NCBI RefSeq assembly: GCF_937770335.1 | Contig: NZ_CALJHY010000003.1 | Location: forward strand, 434,001 to 498,000 | Origin: an uncultured Glaciecola sp. | GTDB lineage: Bacteria > Pseudomonadota > Gammaproteobacteria > Enterobacterales > Alteromonadaceae | Direction: 5' to 3' | Length of the DNA stretch: 64,000 bases | Shown: one piece after another, positions 63,600 to 64,000 of the stretch | How the letters are laid out: each line of letters opens with the position of its first letter | Numbering within the stretch: the first letter of the stretch is position 1 | Notes under the pieces: model-generated | What the model saw: only the letters and a program-made list of their open reading frames with translations | Database searches by the model: none | What the model was told of the DNA's origin: nothing | Made by a program: the position numbers and the translations under genes

Positions 63600-64000
63600 A
63601 TGAGCTTTAAGAAAATAATTTTGGCAGCCGGTCTTTTAGCCGCTTTCTCTGCAAATGCGACAGTCATTAACGGTTCAGGTTTGCAAAACGGATTAAATGC
63701 GATCACTGACGGTAACTTTTATGACGTGAACGCGTCCCAGCATAATCCGGACGAAGTCTGGAATTTGACTGCATCAGGCGGGTCACTAAGCCGTCTTATT
63801 TTTGAGTTTGCAGGCTTTGAGAACGTTGCTTCTTTTGGTATTTACGATATTAATAACATAGGCAATACCCTTGAATTATTCAATGGCGCCGCTTGTGGCA
63901 CAGCTGATACAACGTGTACCGCGGGTAACAATATAGCGTTGACATATAATGCCACAGCAAGCTCCAACGTATTTGCTTCGGCGTTTAACATGGGTTCAGC
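63600..64000 (+). CDS. DUF4114-like PEP-CTERM-type secreted protein, C-terminus beyond window
   Basis: 133 codons are visible with no stop. A Sec signal peptide (MSFKKIILAAGLLAAFSANA) is followed by a beta-rich domain: FYDVNASQHNPDEVWNLTAS, then SRLIFEFAGFENVASFGIYD and NTLELFNGAACGTADTTC. This D-x-W...F-x-x-A-G...F-G-I-Y-D pattern is typical of DUF4114-bearing PEP-CTERM proteins. AAGGAATGATTTT precedes the ATG. The window ends before any sorting signal, so the PEP-CTERM part is inferred from family habit. It is controlled by the riboswitch just upstream. Confidence 0.82.
   Translation, partial: MSFKKIILAAGLLAAFSANATVINGSGLQNGLNAITDGNFYDVNASQHNPDEVWNLTASGGSLSRLIFEFAGFENVASFGIYDINNIGNTLELFNGAACGTADTTCTAGNNIALTYNATASSNVFASAFNMGS

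Noticed and set aside
1-64000. tRNA, rRNA, insertion sequences, prophage or integron genes
   Set aside because: No cloverleaf-like or rRNA sequence was noticed, and no transposase or integrase motif appeared in any frame; only small fossils and repeats are present.

Overview
The window reads as chromosome of a marine gammaproteobacterium, most likely Alteromonadales (Alteromonadaceae-like). Supporting signs are the moderate-to-low GC, a glnE/lpxL/fadE/tdk/dgkA/ygiQ backbone, a DUF3081 gene, PEP-CTERM-type surface proteins and many secreted hydrolases. No rRNA, tRNA, CRISPR array, intact transposase or prophage was found. The taxonomic call is inference.

Layout. 1-9 kb: the start of a DUF350 membrane protein (cut by the left edge), glnE, a TcpQ-like anchored protein, an LpxL/LpxM-type acyltransferase, a DUF3081 gene and fadE with its terminator. 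9-14.4 kb: tdk, then an acyl-CoA dehydrogenase / phosphotransferase / SDR operon that resembles the levulinate/4-hydroxyacyl-CoA route, then a BASS transporter. 14.4-19.7 kb: an acyltransferase-3 protein, an exported beta-lactamase-fold hydrolase and a Kef-type antiporter. 19.8-23.4 kb: the most distinctive locus, a four-gene bufferin operon (bufA precursor, bufB MNIO enzyme, bufC DUF2063 partner, bufD DoxX protein) with an adjacent YHS-domain lipoprotein. This predicts a copper-binding, post-translationally modified peptide. 23.6-28.9 kb: an alkyltransferase-like protein, kynureninase, an exported alpha/beta hydrolase, a DUF2339 gene fossil, and a nicotinamide riboside salvage pair (NadR-type kinase and PnuC) with a histidine phosphatase. 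29.2-33.4 kb: an S33-type hydrolase whose signal peptide lies upstream of its first normal start codon, then a run of four lipoproteins (CsgG, a novel small one, DUF4810, DUF799/GNA1162). 33.5-43 kb: DUF885, an MFS-PlsC fusion, a lipoprotein, a class IV aminotransferase next to a sulfotransferase-like P-loop protein (with tandem repeats over both stop codons), YgiQ and DgkA.

43-50 kb carries TCA-cycle genes: a LysR regulator divergent from an isocitrate dehydrogenase gene broken by a single-base frameshift, facing an acnA-fumC operon whose FumC is N-terminally short. 50-54.6 kb: a SET-domain methyltransferase coupled to a membrane protein, a fibro-slime PEP-CTERM protein and an aldo/keto reductase. 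54.6-58.1 kb: a copper-radical oxidase (galactose/glyoxal oxidase type, catalytic residues present) with a downstream exported protein made of two copies of one domain. 58.3-63 kb: a one-chain E1 (alpha+beta) 2-oxoacid dehydrogenase with a FabD-like acyltransferase, a small glutaryl-CoA-dehydrogenase fossil and a divergent LysR. The right edge cuts a PEP-CTERM/DUF4114-like secreted protein gene that sits just behind a recognisable c-di-GMP-I riboswitch.

Three themes connect genes: copper (bufferin operon, copper-radical oxidase), acyl-CoA metabolism (FadE, the ACAD/APH/SDR operon, E1 plus acyltransferase, the gcdH fossil) and surface or secreted proteins (CsgG lipoproteins, two exosortase-type substrates, c-di-GMP control). 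Several genes are decaying (icd, the gcdH fossil, the DUF2339 fossil and possibly the S33 hydrolase start).
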